A stretch of 64,000 bases of DNA from Patulibacter minatonensis DSM 18081 (GCF_000519325.1 NZ_KI912613.1:2341280-2405279); one strand, 5' to 3'; positions 27,508 through 36,354 are shown, counted from the stretch's first letter. Translations and numbers: made by a program. Notes: a model not told the origin generated them from the sequence alone.

Positions 27508-28005
27508 GTGGCGCCCCACCCCGAACCCGACAGCGAGCACGACGAGCTCCTCGCCGAGCCGTTCCCCGAGCTCGAGGCCGTCCGGCGCGAGGTCGTCCTC
27601 GACGCCACGCCCGACGAGGTGTGGGCGCAGTTCGAGGGCGACGGCGCCCTGGGCGGCTGGCTCGCCGACGAGGTCGACGTCGAGCTCCGCCCCGGCGCGG
27701 AGGGCACGGTCCGCGACGACGGCGGCCCGGAGCGGCCCGTGACGATCGAGGAGGTCGTCCCCGGTCGCCGGCTCGGCCTGCGCTGGCAGGACGTCGGCGA
27801 CCGGCCGAGCCTCGTCGAGATCGGGCTCGAGCCCGTCGGCGGGGATCGCACGCGCGTGGTCGTCCTGGAGGTCCCCGTCGCCGTGCTGTCGCTCGTCGCG
27901 CCGGCCGCGGAGCGCGTCCTCGCGGTGGCCGGTCCGGGTGGCGATGCGCACGCCGGTGGTCCGGTGGTGCACGCGGGCGCCCTCGCGCTCGCCGGCGTCC
28001 GGTGA
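27508..28005 (+). CDS. SRPBCC (AHSA1-type) domain protein
   Basis: 165 aa, GTG start after [26 protein letters not shown] and [16 protein letters not shown], then [19 protein letters not shown], are the opening strands of the START-like SRPBCC fold used for hydrophobic ligand binding. The expected C-terminal helix is replaced by an Ala/Val-rich stretch. Its stop overlaps the start of an ArsR-type regulator gene, the common ArsR-AHSA1 pairing in actinobacteria. Ligand unknown. Confidence 0.83.
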   Translation: MAPHPEPDSEHDELLAEPFPELEAVRREVVLDATPDEVWAQFEGDGALGGWLADEVDVELRPGAEGTVRDDGGPERPVTIEEVVPGRRLGLRWQDVGDRPSLVEIGLEPVGGDRTRVVVLEVPVAVLSLVAPAAERVLAVAGPGGDAHAGGPVVHAGALALAGVR

Positions 28006-28412
28006 GCGCCGCGCCCGCGGACGGTGGCACGCGCTCGGCATCGTCGGGCGGGGTCCGGCCGGCCCCGACGGCGCGCCGCTCGTCCCGCACCGCCCCGGAC
28101 GTCGGCGCGGTCTTCGGGGCGCTCGCCGACCCGACGCGGCGCGAGGTCCTGCGCCGCCTGTCGGGCGACGACGCCACGGTCACCGCGACCGCGCTCACCA
28201 CCGATCTCGGCATGAGCCGGCAGGCGATCGCCAAGCACCTGCGTGCCCTCGCCGACGCGGGGCTCGTCGTCGCGACCCGCGAGGGGCGCGAGACCCGCTT
28301 CCGTGCGGCGCCGGGGAGCCTCGACGACGCGGTCGCGTGGATGGCCGAGACGAGTGGTCGGTGGGACGCCCGGCTCGAGCGCCTGCGCCGCCGGGTCGAG
28401 AGCCAGGCGTAG
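28002..28412 (+). CDS. ArsR-family transcriptional regulator
   Basis: 136 aa, GTG overlapping the SRPBCC stop by 4 nt. After a ~38-residue Ser/Ala/Pro leader: [36 protein letters not shown] (recognition helix) and [17 protein letters not shown] (wing). No metal-binding ELCVCDL motif, so it is the non-metal, SRPBCC-associated ArsR type. Probable repressor of its own operon, and perhaps of clpP, through the CGCAAC-N6-GTTGCG sites. Confidence 0.88.
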   Translation: MSAAPADGGTRSASSGGVRPAPTARRSSRTAPDVGAVFGALADPTRREVLRRLSGDDATVTATALTTDLGMSRQAIAKHLRALADAGLVVATREGRETRFRAAPGSLDDAVAWMAETSGRWDARLERLRRRVESQA

Positions 28413-28428
28413 GGCCCGCCGGTCAGGC

Positions 28429-29541
28429 TCAGCCCTCCGGCAGCAGCAGCACCTTGCCGGTCAGGCCACCGGCCTCGGCCAGGCGCATCGCCGCCGCGGC
28501 CTCCGTCAGGGGGAACCGCGCGGCGATCTGCGCCTCCAGCGCGCCGTCCCGCAGCAGGGCGAACACACGCCCGAGGTCCTCGCGCACGGCGGCGCGGTAG
28601 ACCTCGGGCTTCCGACGCCTCCCCGCCCACAGGTCGAAGAAGTGCGCGTCCCGGCCGTTGGGCAGGACCTTCCAGAGGAGGATCCGGCCGAGCAGCCGCA
28701 GGATCGGCAGCCGCGGGTTCCCGGGCACGTCCTTCGTCGACGCGCTGCCGTACGAGACGAGCGTCCCGCCGCGGCCGAGCATCCGCCACGAGTCGACGAT
28801 CCCGTCGCCGCCCACGTGGTCGAAGACCGCCGCCACGCCGTCGGGGGCGAGCTCGCGGACCCGCGCCGGGACGTCCTCGGCCCGGTGGTCGACGGCGATC
28901 GCCCCGAGCTCCCGGACGCGATCCAGCTGCTTCGCGCCGACGACGCCGACGACGGTCGCGCCGGCGGCGACCGCGAGCTGCACGAGGAGCGACCCGACGC
29001 CCCCGGCCGCGCCGAGGACGACGATCGTGTCGCCGGACCGCACGCGTGCGGTCCGGTGGAGCATCCGCCACGCGGTCAGGCCGTTGACGACCGCGGTCTC
29101 CGCGGCCTCGGGACCCACACCGTCGGGGACGGGGACGAGGTCCCGCACGTCGAGCAGGACCCGCTCGGCCCAGCCGCCGGTCTTCGTCAGCGCGGCGACG
29201 CGGTCGCCGACGGCGACGGGTGTCCCGGCACCGCCGGTCGCGGCGGCCGTCGCGTCGAGCACGGTGTCGGCGGGGGTGCCACCGGGGCCCGAGGCGGGGC
29301 CGACGGCCTCGACGATCCCGACGAGGTCGTAGCCGGGCACGAACGGGAACGCGGGCTGGTCGTAGTACTTGCCCAGGCGCATCTGCTGCTCGGCGAACGA
29401 CACCCCGGTCGCCTCGACGCGGACGACGGCCTGGCCGGCGGCGGGGGCAAGGAGGTCGCGCTCCCGGGGGCGGAGGGTCTCCGGCTCGCCGGCGGCCGGC
29501 AGCTCGATCTCGAGGGTGGGGGAGGACGCGGCGTCAATCAT
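28429..29541 (-). CDS. Zinc-free MDR oxidoreductase (quinone oxidoreductase/enoyl reductase type)
   Basis: 370 aa. GroES-like N-domain with VRVEATGVSFAEQQMRLGKY and PFVPGYDLVGIVEAVG; Rossmann motif VVLGAAGGVGSLLVQLA near residues 172-188; VVGVVGAKQLDRVRELGA and YGSASTKD follow. The catalytic-zinc ligands are absent, as in NADPH:quinone reductases. An unusual Gly/Ala/Thr insertion lies at ~85-105. Divergent from a tetR gene with a palindrome over the start codon, so control by that TetR protein is likely. Confidence 0.87.
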   Translation of the reverse strand: MIDAASSPTLEIELPAAGEPETLRPRERDLLAPAAGQAVVRVEATGVSFAEQQMRLGKYYDQPAFPFVPGYDLVGIVEAVGPASGPGGTPADTVLDATAAATGGAGTPVAVGDRVAALTKTGGWAERVLLDVRDLVPVPDGVGPEAAETAVVNGLTAWRMLHRTARVRSGDTIVVLGAAGGVGSLLVQLAVAAGATVVGVVGAKQLDRVRELGAIAVDHRAEDVPARVRELAPDGVAAVFDHVGGDGIVDSWRMLGRGGTLVSYGSASTKDVPGNPRLPILRLLGRILLWKVLPNGRDAHFFDLWAGRRRKPEVYRAAVREDLGRVFALLRDGALEAQIAARFPLTEAAAAMRLAEAGGLTGKVLLLPEG

Positions 29542-29558
29542 GTTAGAAGTTCTAACAT
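29540..29558. promoter_or_regulatory. TetR-type operator between the MDR and tetR genes
   Basis: ATGTTAGAA-G-TTCTAACAT, a perfect 9-bp palindrome around one base, overlapping the ATG of the minus-strand reductase. It sits in an AT-rich island (29541-29582) in otherwise GC-rich DNA; ACTAGAACA at 29568 could be an extra half-site. Confidence 0.65.
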
Positions 29559-29603
29559 AAGTGATGAACTAGAACAAAAATGAGGTGCTGTTACGATCGC
29601 GCC

Positions 29604-30428
29604 GTGCCGGAGCCCACGGAGACCCGCCGCGACCGCGTGCGCCGGCAGACGCTCGACGAGATCAAGCGCCACGCGCTCGACCAGCTGGCCGACGGCGGGC
29701 CGCAGGCGCTGTCGCTGAACGCCATCGGCAAGGCGATGGGGATGTCCGGCCCGGCCGTGTACCGCTACTTCGCCTCCCGCGACGCGGTGCTGGCGGCGCT
29801 GATCATCGACGGCTACGGCGACCTGACCCGCACGCTCGAGGAGGCCGCCTCGGCCGCAGCGCGCCGCCGGCCCGCGCGCCGGCTCCTCGCGATCGGCGAC
29901 GCGTACCGGGACTGGGCGCTCCGGCACCGGCACCTCTACGGCCTGCTCTTCGGCCTCCGGCCCGAGGGCTACGGCGACCCCGACGAGGCGCTCGCCGCGA
30001 TCCAGGGCTCGATGGTGGTCCTGCTCGAGGCGATCGGGGCGGTGGCGGCGGAGGGCGGGGTCGTGGGTGGTGAGGCGTCGGTCCCGGGGGGCGGCGCGGC
30101 AGAGGCGCCCGGCGCCCCCACCGCGCGTCGCGGCGGCCGCGTCGCCGCCGCGGCGGGCCCCGGGGGTCAGCTCGACGTCGAGCTCCGCCGCTGGGCGGCG
30201 GCCCGCGCCGCGACCGGCGGGACCGCGACCGACGCCCCGGGCGCGACCGACGCCCAGGCGCCGCCCGACGTCGCCGTCCTCCGCCTCGGCGTCCTCGCGT
30301 GGACGCGCATCCACGGGGTCGTCGGGCTCGAGTTCTCCGGCGCGCTCGGCGACATGGGGCTCGACGCCGGGCTCCTGATCGGCGCGGAGGTCGAGGGCAT
30401 CGCCGCCCTCGCGCGCGGGGCGCGCTGA
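29604..30428 (+). CDS. TetR-family transcriptional regulator (WHG-domain type)
   Basis: 274 aa. HTH: RRQTLDEIKRHALDQLA, then LSLNAIGKAMGMSGPAVYRY (recognition helix) and FASRDAVLAALI. The C-domain begins DAYRDWALRHRHLYGLLFGL, the TetR_C_13/WHG signature. A Gly/Ala/Pro-rich insertion of ~70 residues (about 155-220) splits the ligand domain. GTG 29604 is chosen over ATG 29580 because TACGAT (29592-29597) lies 6 nt before it. Likely repressor of the divergent MDR gene. Confidence 0.87.
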   Translation: MPEPTETRRDRVRRQTLDEIKRHALDQLADGGPQALSLNAIGKAMGMSGPAVYRYFASRDAVLAALIIDGYGDLTRTLEEAASAAARRRPARRLLAIGDAYRDWALRHRHLYGLLFGLRPEGYGDPDEALAAIQGSMVVLLEAIGAVAAEGGVVGGEASVPGGGAAEAPGAPTARRGGRVAAAAGPGGQLDVELRRWAAARAATGGTATDAPGATDAQAPPDVAVLRLGVLAWTRIHGVVGLEFSGALGDMGLDAGLLIGAEVEGIAALARGAR

Positions 30429-30445
30429 CGGCCCTCCGGGAATGC

Positions 30446-30472
30446 CGCGCGCCCGGCGGGGCCGGGCGCGCG
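30446..30472 (+). terminator. Terminator hairpin after tetR
   Basis: CGCGCGCCCGG-CGGGG-CCGGGCGCGCG, an 11-bp perfect stem 17 nt past the tetR stop. The next 160 bp, up to the convergent DszC-like gene, show nothing else. Confidence 0.65.
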
Positions 30473-30634
30473 AACTGGCGTGGGGCGTGCAAGGCCCCTG
30501 CCGGCCCGGTCCCCCGGTGTCGCGGTGCCCCGCGCCGAGGGTCCGGGCCCCGGTGCCCGACCCGAGGAGAGAGACGGAGCGGACGGGCACCAAGACGGGG
30601 CGGCCGGCGCACGGGGCGCGGCCGCTGAAGCGGA

Positions 30635-31882
30635 TCAGCGGTAGAGCGAGAACTCCGGCGCGCGGCGGTTCAGCGACCAGTCGCCGACCTCGCGGGCCTT
30701 GTAGGCGACCGGGTCGTGGACCGTGTGCGTGCGGACATTGCGCCAGTGGCGGTCGAAGCCGTAGGCGGTCGTCGTCGCGCGGGCGCCCTGGATCTCGAAT
30801 AGGCGACTCGTGGCCGAGAGCGCGACCTTCGTGCTCAGGACCTTCGCCTCGTAGACCGCGACCGCGGCCTCGGCGCGCGCCTCGTCCGTGAGCTCCGGGC
30901 CGACGTCGAGCGCCGCCTGCAGGGCCTCCCCGGCGCGGTCGGCGAGCAGCGCGGCCGCGCGGACCTCGGTGACGATCTCGCCCAGGTGCTCCAGGACGTA
31001 GGCGTCGTCGGTGGCGACCTCGACGCCCGAGGTCTCCCACGCCGAGCCGTTCGCGCGCGCCCACTGCTGGGCCTCGTCGATCGCGCCCTCGGCCGTGCCG
31101 ACGTAGAAGTTCACGAACGCCAGCTGCCAGTGCGGCGTCACGAGGGTCTGGTACGCCGACGGTGCGGCGCCGGCCGGGTAGCCCTCCTCGCCCGGCACGA
31201 CCGCGCCGAGGATCTCGGAGCGCTCGACGCGGACGTCGTGGAACTCGACGCCGCCGGAGTCGGTCAGGCGCTGGCCGACGTTGTCCCAGTCGTCGCGGGC
31301 GACGAACCCGGGGCGCGAGAACGCGGCGCCGGGCGTGTCCGACGGCAGCGACACGAAGGCGAGCTCGCCCTCCAGCTCGACCGTGATCGACAGGTGGTCG
31401 CCGAGGCTCGCGCCCGACGCGAACGTCCGCGAGCCGTTCAGGCGGTACCCGTCGCCGTCCTGCGTGAGCACGAGCGCCGAGCCGCCGCGCGGGTTCTGCA
31501 CGCCGCCCCAGAACGTCCGCTCGGCCGCGTTCGTCCGCGAGATCGCGTCGGCCTGCTCGGGCGTGCCGAAGAGCTGCGCCACGCGGGTCTGCGCGTAGTG
31601 GTACCCGAGGAGGTGGGCGATCGAGGTGTCGCCGCGGGCGATCCGGCGGACGAGCTGTGCGGCCTGGGCGAACGTCAGGCCGGCGCCGCCGTACTCGACC
31701 GGCTCCTGGGCCTGGAGCAGGTCGTGGCGTCGGAGGAGCTCGATCTCCGCACGCGGCGCGGCGTTGCCGCGGTCGCGCTCCGCGGCCGTCGACCGGAGCT
31801 CGAGCGCGACGCGGTCGGCCGCCTCCAGGAGCGCGTCGAACGCGTGGTCGAGGGTGGTCGGGGCGGGGGCGGTCGTGCTCAT
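30635..31882 (-). CDS. Acyl-CoA-dehydrogenase-fold flavin monooxygenase (DszC/SfnB-like)
   Basis: 415 aa. N-domain AAPRAEIELLRRHDLLQAQE and YGGAGLTFAQAAQLVRRIARGDTS; beta-domain HLLGYHYAQTRVAQLFGT and LNGSRTFASGASLGDHL; C-terminal helices GARATTTAYGFDRHWRNVRTHT ending VHDPVAYKAREVGDW. This wording (HYAQ, GFDRHWRN) is that of DszC/SfnB/TdsC-type FMNH2-dependent monooxygenases rather than acyl-CoA dehydrogenases. They oxidise organosulfur or other heteroatom compounds with an external flavin reductase, not found nearby. The promoter is in an AT-rich patch (31883-31925). Confidence 0.85.
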   Translation of the reverse strand: MSTTAPAPTTLDHAFDALLEAADRVALELRSTAAERDRGNAAPRAEIELLRRHDLLQAQEPVEYGGAGLTFAQAAQLVRRIARGDTSIAHLLGYHYAQTRVAQLFGTPEQADAISRTNAAERTFWGGVQNPRGGSALVLTQDGDGYRLNGSRTFASGASLGDHLSITVELEGELAFVSLPSDTPGAAFSRPGFVARDDWDNVGQRLTDSGGVEFHDVRVERSEILGAVVPGEEGYPAGAAPSAYQTLVTPHWQLAFVNFYVGTAEGAIDEAQQWARANGSAWETSGVEVATDDAYVLEHLGEIVTEVRAAALLADRAGEALQAALDVGPELTDEARAEAAVAVYEAKVLSTKVALSATSRLFEIQGARATTTAYGFDRHWRNVRTHTVHDPVAYKAREVGDWSLNRRAPEFSLYR

Positions 31883-31883
31883 T

Positions 31884-31922
31884 GCTAGAAAGTAGATCAA
31901 CTATTAGATGTTTTGCAAGTGG
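31884..31922 (-). promoter_or_regulatory. AT-rich promoter/operator of the DszC-like gene
   Basis: On minus, TTGCAA and TACTTT are spaced 18 bp and precede the ATG at 31882. AGTTGATCTACT, an imperfect palindrome centred on GATC, lies within the promoter. The half-site CTAGAA also occurs near the TetR operator at 29568, so shared control is possible. The rest of 31923-32084 shows nothing identifiable. Confidence 0.45.
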
Positions 31923-32097
31923 ATCCGCGGATCGTGCGTCCCGGACGGCGGATCCGGTGCGGCGTAGGTGCGTTCGAGATGGCCCGCAGGACGACGGAGG
32001 GCCCGGCCGCCCATCGTCGCCGTAGCACCTCGTCGCCCCGTGCGCCAGCGTGACGAACCCGTGAAGCCGCGGTGCTCCGCGCGGTACTCTGGGTGCA

Positions 32098-33426
32098 GTG
32101 GCCGGTTCCGTCTTCGACATCGAGCACGCGCTCGGACTGCTCGAACTGCGCCCGCCGTTCGGCAAGCGCGACGTGCAGCAGGCGCGGCGCTCGCTCGCCA
32201 AGCGCTGGCACCCCGACCTGGCCCCGCCCGGCAAGCAGTTCGAGCACGAGCGCCACCTCAAGGGCATCAACGAGGCCGCCGACCGGTTGGAGCGCCTCGC
32301 CGAGGACTCGCACGGCGGCGAGGTCACCGCGACCGCCGTCAAGGTCAACGCCGCCGCCGCCCGTGCGGCCCGCGAGGAGGCCGGCCGCCGTGCCTACGAG
32401 GCGGAACAGCAGACCCGCGACCGCGCGAAGCACGACCCGTTCGGCAGCCGGACCCCGGACCACTCGGTCGTCCACCGGTACGCCCGCTGCGTGTCGTACC
32501 CGGAGTGGGGCGTCGGCAACGTCACCGGCGTGTACTTCACGGGCGAGGGCGACGAGATCCTCCAGTTCGCCCGCGTGTCGTTCCACCTGGGCGTCCGGAC
32601 GGTCCCGGCCGGCACGCTGCAGTTCGTCGACTTCAGCAAGCCCGACCCCGGCGCCGAGCGCGTCCAGCGGTTCATGACGGCCGCGCAGCACGCGATGGCG
32701 GAGGGCGAGTTCGGGGTCGCGGCCAAGCGGCTGCTCTACGCCCGCGACGCCGACCCGGGCAACGCCGCGGTCCTGCGGATGCTGACCGTCGCGCTGCTCC
32801 AGGCCGACGACCTCCCCGCCGCCGCACGCGCCGTCCGCGACTGGCTGCGCGCCGAGGGCGAGCGGCCGGCGCCGCACCGCTTCGCGGCCCGGATCTACGA
32901 GGCCCAGGGCGCCAACCTCCAGGCCGAGGAGTCCGCCGCGCGCGTCGTCCGCCTGACGCCGTCGGACGGTGCCGCGTGGGCCCGCCTGGGTCGGCTGCGG
33001 CTGCGCCTGCACGACCGCCACGGCGCGCTCGAGGCCCTCGAGCGCGGCATGGCGCTCGACCCGACCGTCGAGGGGCTGCTCGACCTCGCGCTCGCCGCGC
33101 ACCTCGCGGGCGACATCGGCCGGCAGGTCGACGCCTGCCTGCACGCCACGCAGCTGGCCGACGCCGCCGGCCGCACGCGCGCCGACGGCGACGAGGCCGG
33201 CACGGACGTCGAGGACGGCGAGGATCCGCCGGCGGGCATCACCCCGGCGCTGCGGGCACGGGCGTGGTCCCGCTACGCCCACGCGCTGGCGCGCACCGAC
33301 CGCACGACGGACGCGCTGGCCGCCGCCGACCGCGCGCTCGAGCTCGCGCCGGACGACCGCGAGGTCCGCGACCTGCGGGACCGCCTCCGCGAGCGCGTCC
33401 CGCGCGAGCTGCAGACCGCGGGCTGA
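32098..33426 (+). CDS. J-domain protein with TPR repeats
   Basis: 442 aa, GTG start with TACTCT (32085-32090) 7 nt upstream. Residues ~5-65 are a J-domain: DIEHALGLLELRPPFGKRD, LAKRWHPDLAPPG (HPD motif intact) and INEAADRLERL. About 120-180 is a small beta domain (YARCVSYPEWGVGNVTGVYF, FHLGVRTVPAGTLQFVD). From ~195 TPR-like helical repeats follow (HAMAEGEFGVAAKRLLYARD, AWARLGRLRLRLHDRHGALE, RYAHALARTDRTTDALAAAD). A DnaK co-chaperone with a protein-binding tail; no DnaK gene is near. Domain order differs from DnaJ/CbpA. Confidence 0.8.
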   Translation: MAGSVFDIEHALGLLELRPPFGKRDVQQARRSLAKRWHPDLAPPGKQFEHERHLKGINEAADRLERLAEDSHGGEVTATAVKVNAAAARAAREEAGRRAYEAEQQTRDRAKHDPFGSRTPDHSVVHRYARCVSYPEWGVGNVTGVYFTGEGDEILQFARVSFHLGVRTVPAGTLQFVDFSKPDPGAERVQRFMTAAQHAMAEGEFGVAAKRLLYARDADPGNAAVLRMLTVALLQADDLPAAARAVRDWLRAEGERPAPHRFAARIYEAQGANLQAEESAARVVRLTPSDGAAWARLGRLRLRLHDRHGALEALERGMALDPTVEGLLDLALAAHLAGDIGRQVDACLHATQLADAAGRTRADGDEAGTDVEDGEDPPAGITPALRARAWSRYAHALARTDRTTDALAAADRALELAPDDREVRDLRDRLRERVPRELQTAG

Positions 33427-33430
33427 GCGA

Positions 33431-33473
33431 CCGCGGCCCGGGTACGGGCCGCGGCCGGCGGCAGGACGCCGCC
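33431..33473. terminator. Double bidirectional terminator
   Basis: CCGCGGCCC-GGGTAC-GGGCCGCGG (33431-33454) followed by GGCGGC-AGGAC-GCCGCC (33457-33473), between convergent stops at 33426 and 33493. Confidence 0.65.
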
Positions 33474-33492
33474 GATCACGTCCGTCCGGCGA

Positions 33493-34437
33493 CTACCGCG
33501 CGTAGTGCGCCGTGATCCCGGCGTCGGCCTGGGCATCCTCGAGGTACTGCCTCGGCCAGCCCATCTCGACGTGCCCGATGCCGTCGACGCCGTCGATCGT
33601 GGCGACCATGGCGACCTCGTGCATCGTGCAGTTCGCGCTCACCGGGAAGACGAAGTTCGAGTGTCCTCGGTAGGTCATCGCGGTCCGGCGGCCCGCGTCG
33701 TCGATCAGGACGCCCCGGTACTCGGAGTGCATGATCCGCGGGTCCAGGTCGTAGGCGTCGTCCTCGAGACCCACGACCTCGGCGATCACGCCGTCCTTGT
33801 GGACGTACCCGAGGACCTCGCGCTTGCCGAGCCCGAAGGTCTCGATCGCGTGCACGGCGGTGCCGTCCGGCGTCTGCGCCCAGATCCACTTCCAGTGCTG
33901 GATCGCGCCCCAGTTGCGGGTGCCCCAGGAGTGGTCGCGGTGCCCGGTCTGCTCGAACGGGATCTCGCGGTCGCCGATCCGGAGCACGCCCTTCACCCAC
34001 CCGGACTGCTCGAACCGGTCGTCGGCGAGGTACCACGGGCAGCCGCCCGGCGCCTGGCCGTAGTTGTACGCCTCGTGCATGCCCTCGAACGTGTAGGAGA
34101 CGGACGCGGCCTCGCCGGCGAAGTCGATCGACGCCTCGACCAGCGGCTTGCCGTGGCGGACCGTGATCGCCCCGACCTGCCACGCGTCGAAGCCCATGTC
34201 CCGCGGCACGTCGATGCCGTCGACGACCTCGAAGATCGGGTCGCCGCCGACGCCGGGGCCGAAGACCGCCAGCGCGCTCCCGGCCTGCGAGGCGTCGTTC
34301 ACCCACGTGTAGGCGATGAAGGCGACCTCGGCCTCGGGGATCCCGACGACGAACGCGAGCGACTCGCGCGCGTCGGGCTTGTGCTCGAGCGGGTGCCGGG
34401 CGTCGTCCGCCGGGTCCATCGCGACGACGGGGCTCAC
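33493..34437 (-). CDS. AttH/CrtC-like lipocalin-fold protein (DUF7064/7065 type)
   Basis: 314 aa, GTG overlapping the stop of the upstream gene (GTGA). Key wording: GHRDHSWGTRNWGAIQHWKW near residues 165-185, LVEASIDFAGEAASVSYTFE, YRGHSNFVFPVSANCTMHE. The H-R-D-H-S-W-G motif marks a family distantly related to hydroxyneurosporene synthase (CrtC) and AttH, with two lipocalin-like barrels that bind hydrophobic substrates. Third gene of the swivel-domain operon. It probably handles a lipid, terpenoid or carotenoid-like compound; the reaction is not known. Confidence 0.7.
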   Translation of the reverse strand: MSPVVAMDPADDARHPLEHKPDARESLAFVVGIPEAEVAFIAYTWVNDASQAGSALAVFGPGVGGDPIFEVVDGIDVPRDMGFDAWQVGAITVRHGKPLVEASIDFAGEAASVSYTFEGMHEAYNYGQAPGGCPWYLADDRFEQSGWVKGVLRIGDREIPFEQTGHRDHSWGTRNWGAIQHWKWIWAQTPDGTAVHAIETFGLGKREVLGYVHKDGVIAEVVGLEDDAYDLDPRIMHSEYRGVLIDDAGRRTAMTYRGHSNFVFPVSANCTMHEVAMVATIDGVDGIGHVEMGWPRQYLEDAQADAGITAHYAR

Positions 34438-35759
34438 GACGACACCTTCGAGAGCAGCGGGAAGCCCTCACCGAGGAGGAACACGGGCGGCAGGACCTCT
34501 GCCGCGCCGCCGCCACAGAGGGTCGGCCACGCCTGCAGGGTCAGCTCGGACAGCTCGTCGACCTGGGGCTTGACGTCGTCCCAGACTCCGGCGCGCTGGG
34601 CGATCGGCATGATCATCTCGTAGGCGTAGACCTGCACGCCGTCCTTGATCTTCTGGTCGCGGTCCTTGTCCGCGATCGTCTGGTAGAGCGACAGCATCGT
34701 CGTCGAGCACTGCTTCGCGATCGCGAGCTGCTCGTCGGGACCGAGGCGACGCAGGCCCTCCATCGGCGTCTCCTGCTCGTCACGGGCGTAGACGGCGACC
34801 GCGTCCAGGTGCTTGAGGTAGTCGGCCGGCTTCGTGAACGTCGTGGAGATGTCGTTGATCGTGACCTCGAGCGGGTCGGTGCCCGGCTTGAAGGACAGGA
34901 TCTCCGTGACCGCGTAGGGCAGGCCCTCGGCGCATGCACCCCACTCGTACGCGCGCTCGTGGAGGATGTGGTCGCGGACGATGATGAACCCGCCGTCCTC
35001 CTGGGGGTAGGGGCCCGTGTCGCACATCGCGGCGCGGTTGTCGTAGTGCAGGAGGAAGCCGAACAGCTCGGTCGCCCCGTTGAAGCGGCGGAACGCCTTG
35101 CGGACGTCGGGGTCCGCGAGCGGGTCGAGGTCGACCGCCAAGCGTGCGAGCACGTCGGCGTCGAGCGCCGGGCTGACGAACCCGCGGCCGGACACGAAGC
35201 CGCACCCCTCGCCCCACGTCCCGAACTGCAGGCGGCGGGCGAACTTGATGACCTCCTCGAGGTCCTCGCGGCGCGCGCCCGGCTCCTCCAGGCCCAGCTT
35301 CGCCACGATGCCGCGGCCGAGCATCGCGACCATCGGCGTCGCCCAGTTCCGGGTGACGTTGAGCTTCGTGCCGACCTCGCGGTGCGCGGTGCGGCCGAGC
35401 TCGATCACGCCGTCGACGCCGATCGCCTCGGTGATCGTGCGCATGATCCGCGGGTAGACCGACCAGTGCTGCACGAACGCGCAGGTCTCGTACTCCTGGC
35501 GCGGGATCAGGCCCGACTCGCCCTCGGTCGAGCGGTTGGCGATCAGCTCCCAGAGGTTCCAGGCGGCGTACTGCTGCCACCCGTCGATCTGCTCGTCGGT
35601 CAGGGAGTCCAGGCGGACGTCCTCCGCCGTGATGTCCATGAACGGCGTCGTGATCCGCTCCCGGATCTTCCGGTCGCCCGCGGCCCCGCCGGGGACCTCG
35701 GCCAGGTACTGCTCGAGGAACGGCTGGAACGCCGCGGCTGCGTCTTCGGCCTCGCCCAT
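34434..35759 (-). CDS. Unrecognised 441-aa protein in a phosphohistidine-swivel operon
   Basis: 441 aa, mostly helical, no signal or membrane segment. Distinctive stretches: YAAWNLWELIANRSTEGE, HWSVYPRIMRTITEAIGVDG, HREVGTKLNVTRNWATPMVA, RLQFGTWGEGCGFVSGRGF, HYDNRAAMCDTGPYPQEDGG, YEWGACAEGLPYAVTEILSF. Conserved-looking Trp, His, Cys and Arg suggest an enzyme or substrate-binding subunit. It starts 6 nt after the swivel-domain gene and overlaps the next gene by 4 nt, so the three products should be made together. In dikinase-type phosphotransferases such as rifampicin phosphotransferase, a helical substrate domain works with the swivel; this may be its separate equivalent (inference). Confidence 0.75.
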   Translation of the reverse strand: MGEAEDAAAAFQPFLEQYLAEVPGGAAGDRKIRERITTPFMDITAEDVRLDSLTDEQIDGWQQYAAWNLWELIANRSTEGESGLIPRQEYETCAFVQHWSVYPRIMRTITEAIGVDGVIELGRTAHREVGTKLNVTRNWATPMVAMLGRGIVAKLGLEEPGARREDLEEVIKFARRLQFGTWGEGCGFVSGRGFVSPALDADVLARLAVDLDPLADPDVRKAFRRFNGATELFGFLLHYDNRAAMCDTGPYPQEDGGFIIVRDHILHERAYEWGACAEGLPYAVTEILSFKPGTDPLEVTINDISTTFTKPADYLKHLDAVAVYARDEQETPMEGLRRLGPDEQLAIAKQCSTTMLSLYQTIADKDRDQKIKDGVQVYAYEMIMPIAQRAGVWDDVKPQVDELSELTLQAWPTLCGGGAAEVLPPVFLLGEGFPLLSKVSS

Positions 35760-35764
35760 GGCGA

Positions 35765-36169
35765 TCAGCCCTCCTTGACGTAGACGTCGGCGTTCGGGGT
35801 CGTGGTCGACTCCAGGCGGACGATCGACCCGTCGGCCGGGACGGTCTCGCCGGTCGGGAGCTCGACGCCCTCGGTGAACGCGACCGACATGACGCAGGGG
35901 ATGCCGAACTCGCGCGAGACGATCCCGAGGTGGCTCTGCGGGCCGCCCTGCAGCGTGATCAGGCCCAGCGCGCCGCTCGAGAGCGCCGGCGCCATGAACG
36001 TCGTGGTCCCGCCGCGCGAGAGCACGATCGTCTCCTCGACGTCGTCGCCGTTGACGAAGTCGATGACGTCCTGCGGCGTCTCGAGCCACTTCAGCGGTCC
36101 CTCGACCGGCTCGGCCTCGAACACGTTCTGGCCCGTGCCGACCTTCCGGTACCCGTCCAACTGCCCCAT
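35765..36169 (-). CDS. Stand-alone PEP-utilising-enzyme swivel (phosphohistidine) domain
   Basis: 134 aa. The core GLITLQGGPQSHLGIVSREF and GIPCVM corresponds to G-G-x-x-S-H-x-x-I-V-x-R-E-x-G-I-P in PPDK, PEP synthase and enzyme I, so the catalytic His is present (about residue 85). VVLSRGGTTTFMAPALSSG precedes it. ATP-grasp and PEP-binding domains are both absent: this is a free phosphocarrier domain that needs separate partners, probably the 441-aa protein downstream and an ATP-grasp protein such as that at 38350. First gene of its operon. Confidence 0.82.
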   Translation of the reverse strand: MGQLDGYRKVGTGQNVFEAEPVEGPLKWLETPQDVIDFVNGDDVEETIVLSRGGTTTFMAPALSSGALGLITLQGGPQSHLGIVSREFGIPCVMSVAFTEGVELPTGETVPADGSIVRLESTTTPNADVYVKEG

Positions 36170-36186
36170 GCTGACTCCTCGGTCTC

Positions 36187-36203
36187 CGGACCCGGTGCGG
36201 GTC
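36187..36203. promoter_or_regulatory. Palindrome upstream of the swivel operon
   Basis: GGACCCG-GTG-CGGGTCC, 7-bp arms, 18 bp before the swivel-domain start. A related GGTCC-C-GGACC sits at about 37744, upstream of the facing operon; both could be PucR sites. The rest of 36204-36354 shows nothing clear. Confidence 0.35.
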
Positions 36204-36354
36204 CGCTGTGCCGATCCTCCGAGCCGGAGGGTGCGCGCAGCTACAAGCCGGGGGACAACGATCGTCGGACCCGGCTGCCGCTCCCGCCAACCGCGCCTTC
36301 CTCCCGCCGCCCGGAACGCGACCGATCGGACGTCGCGGATAAGGGGTGTGCTCC

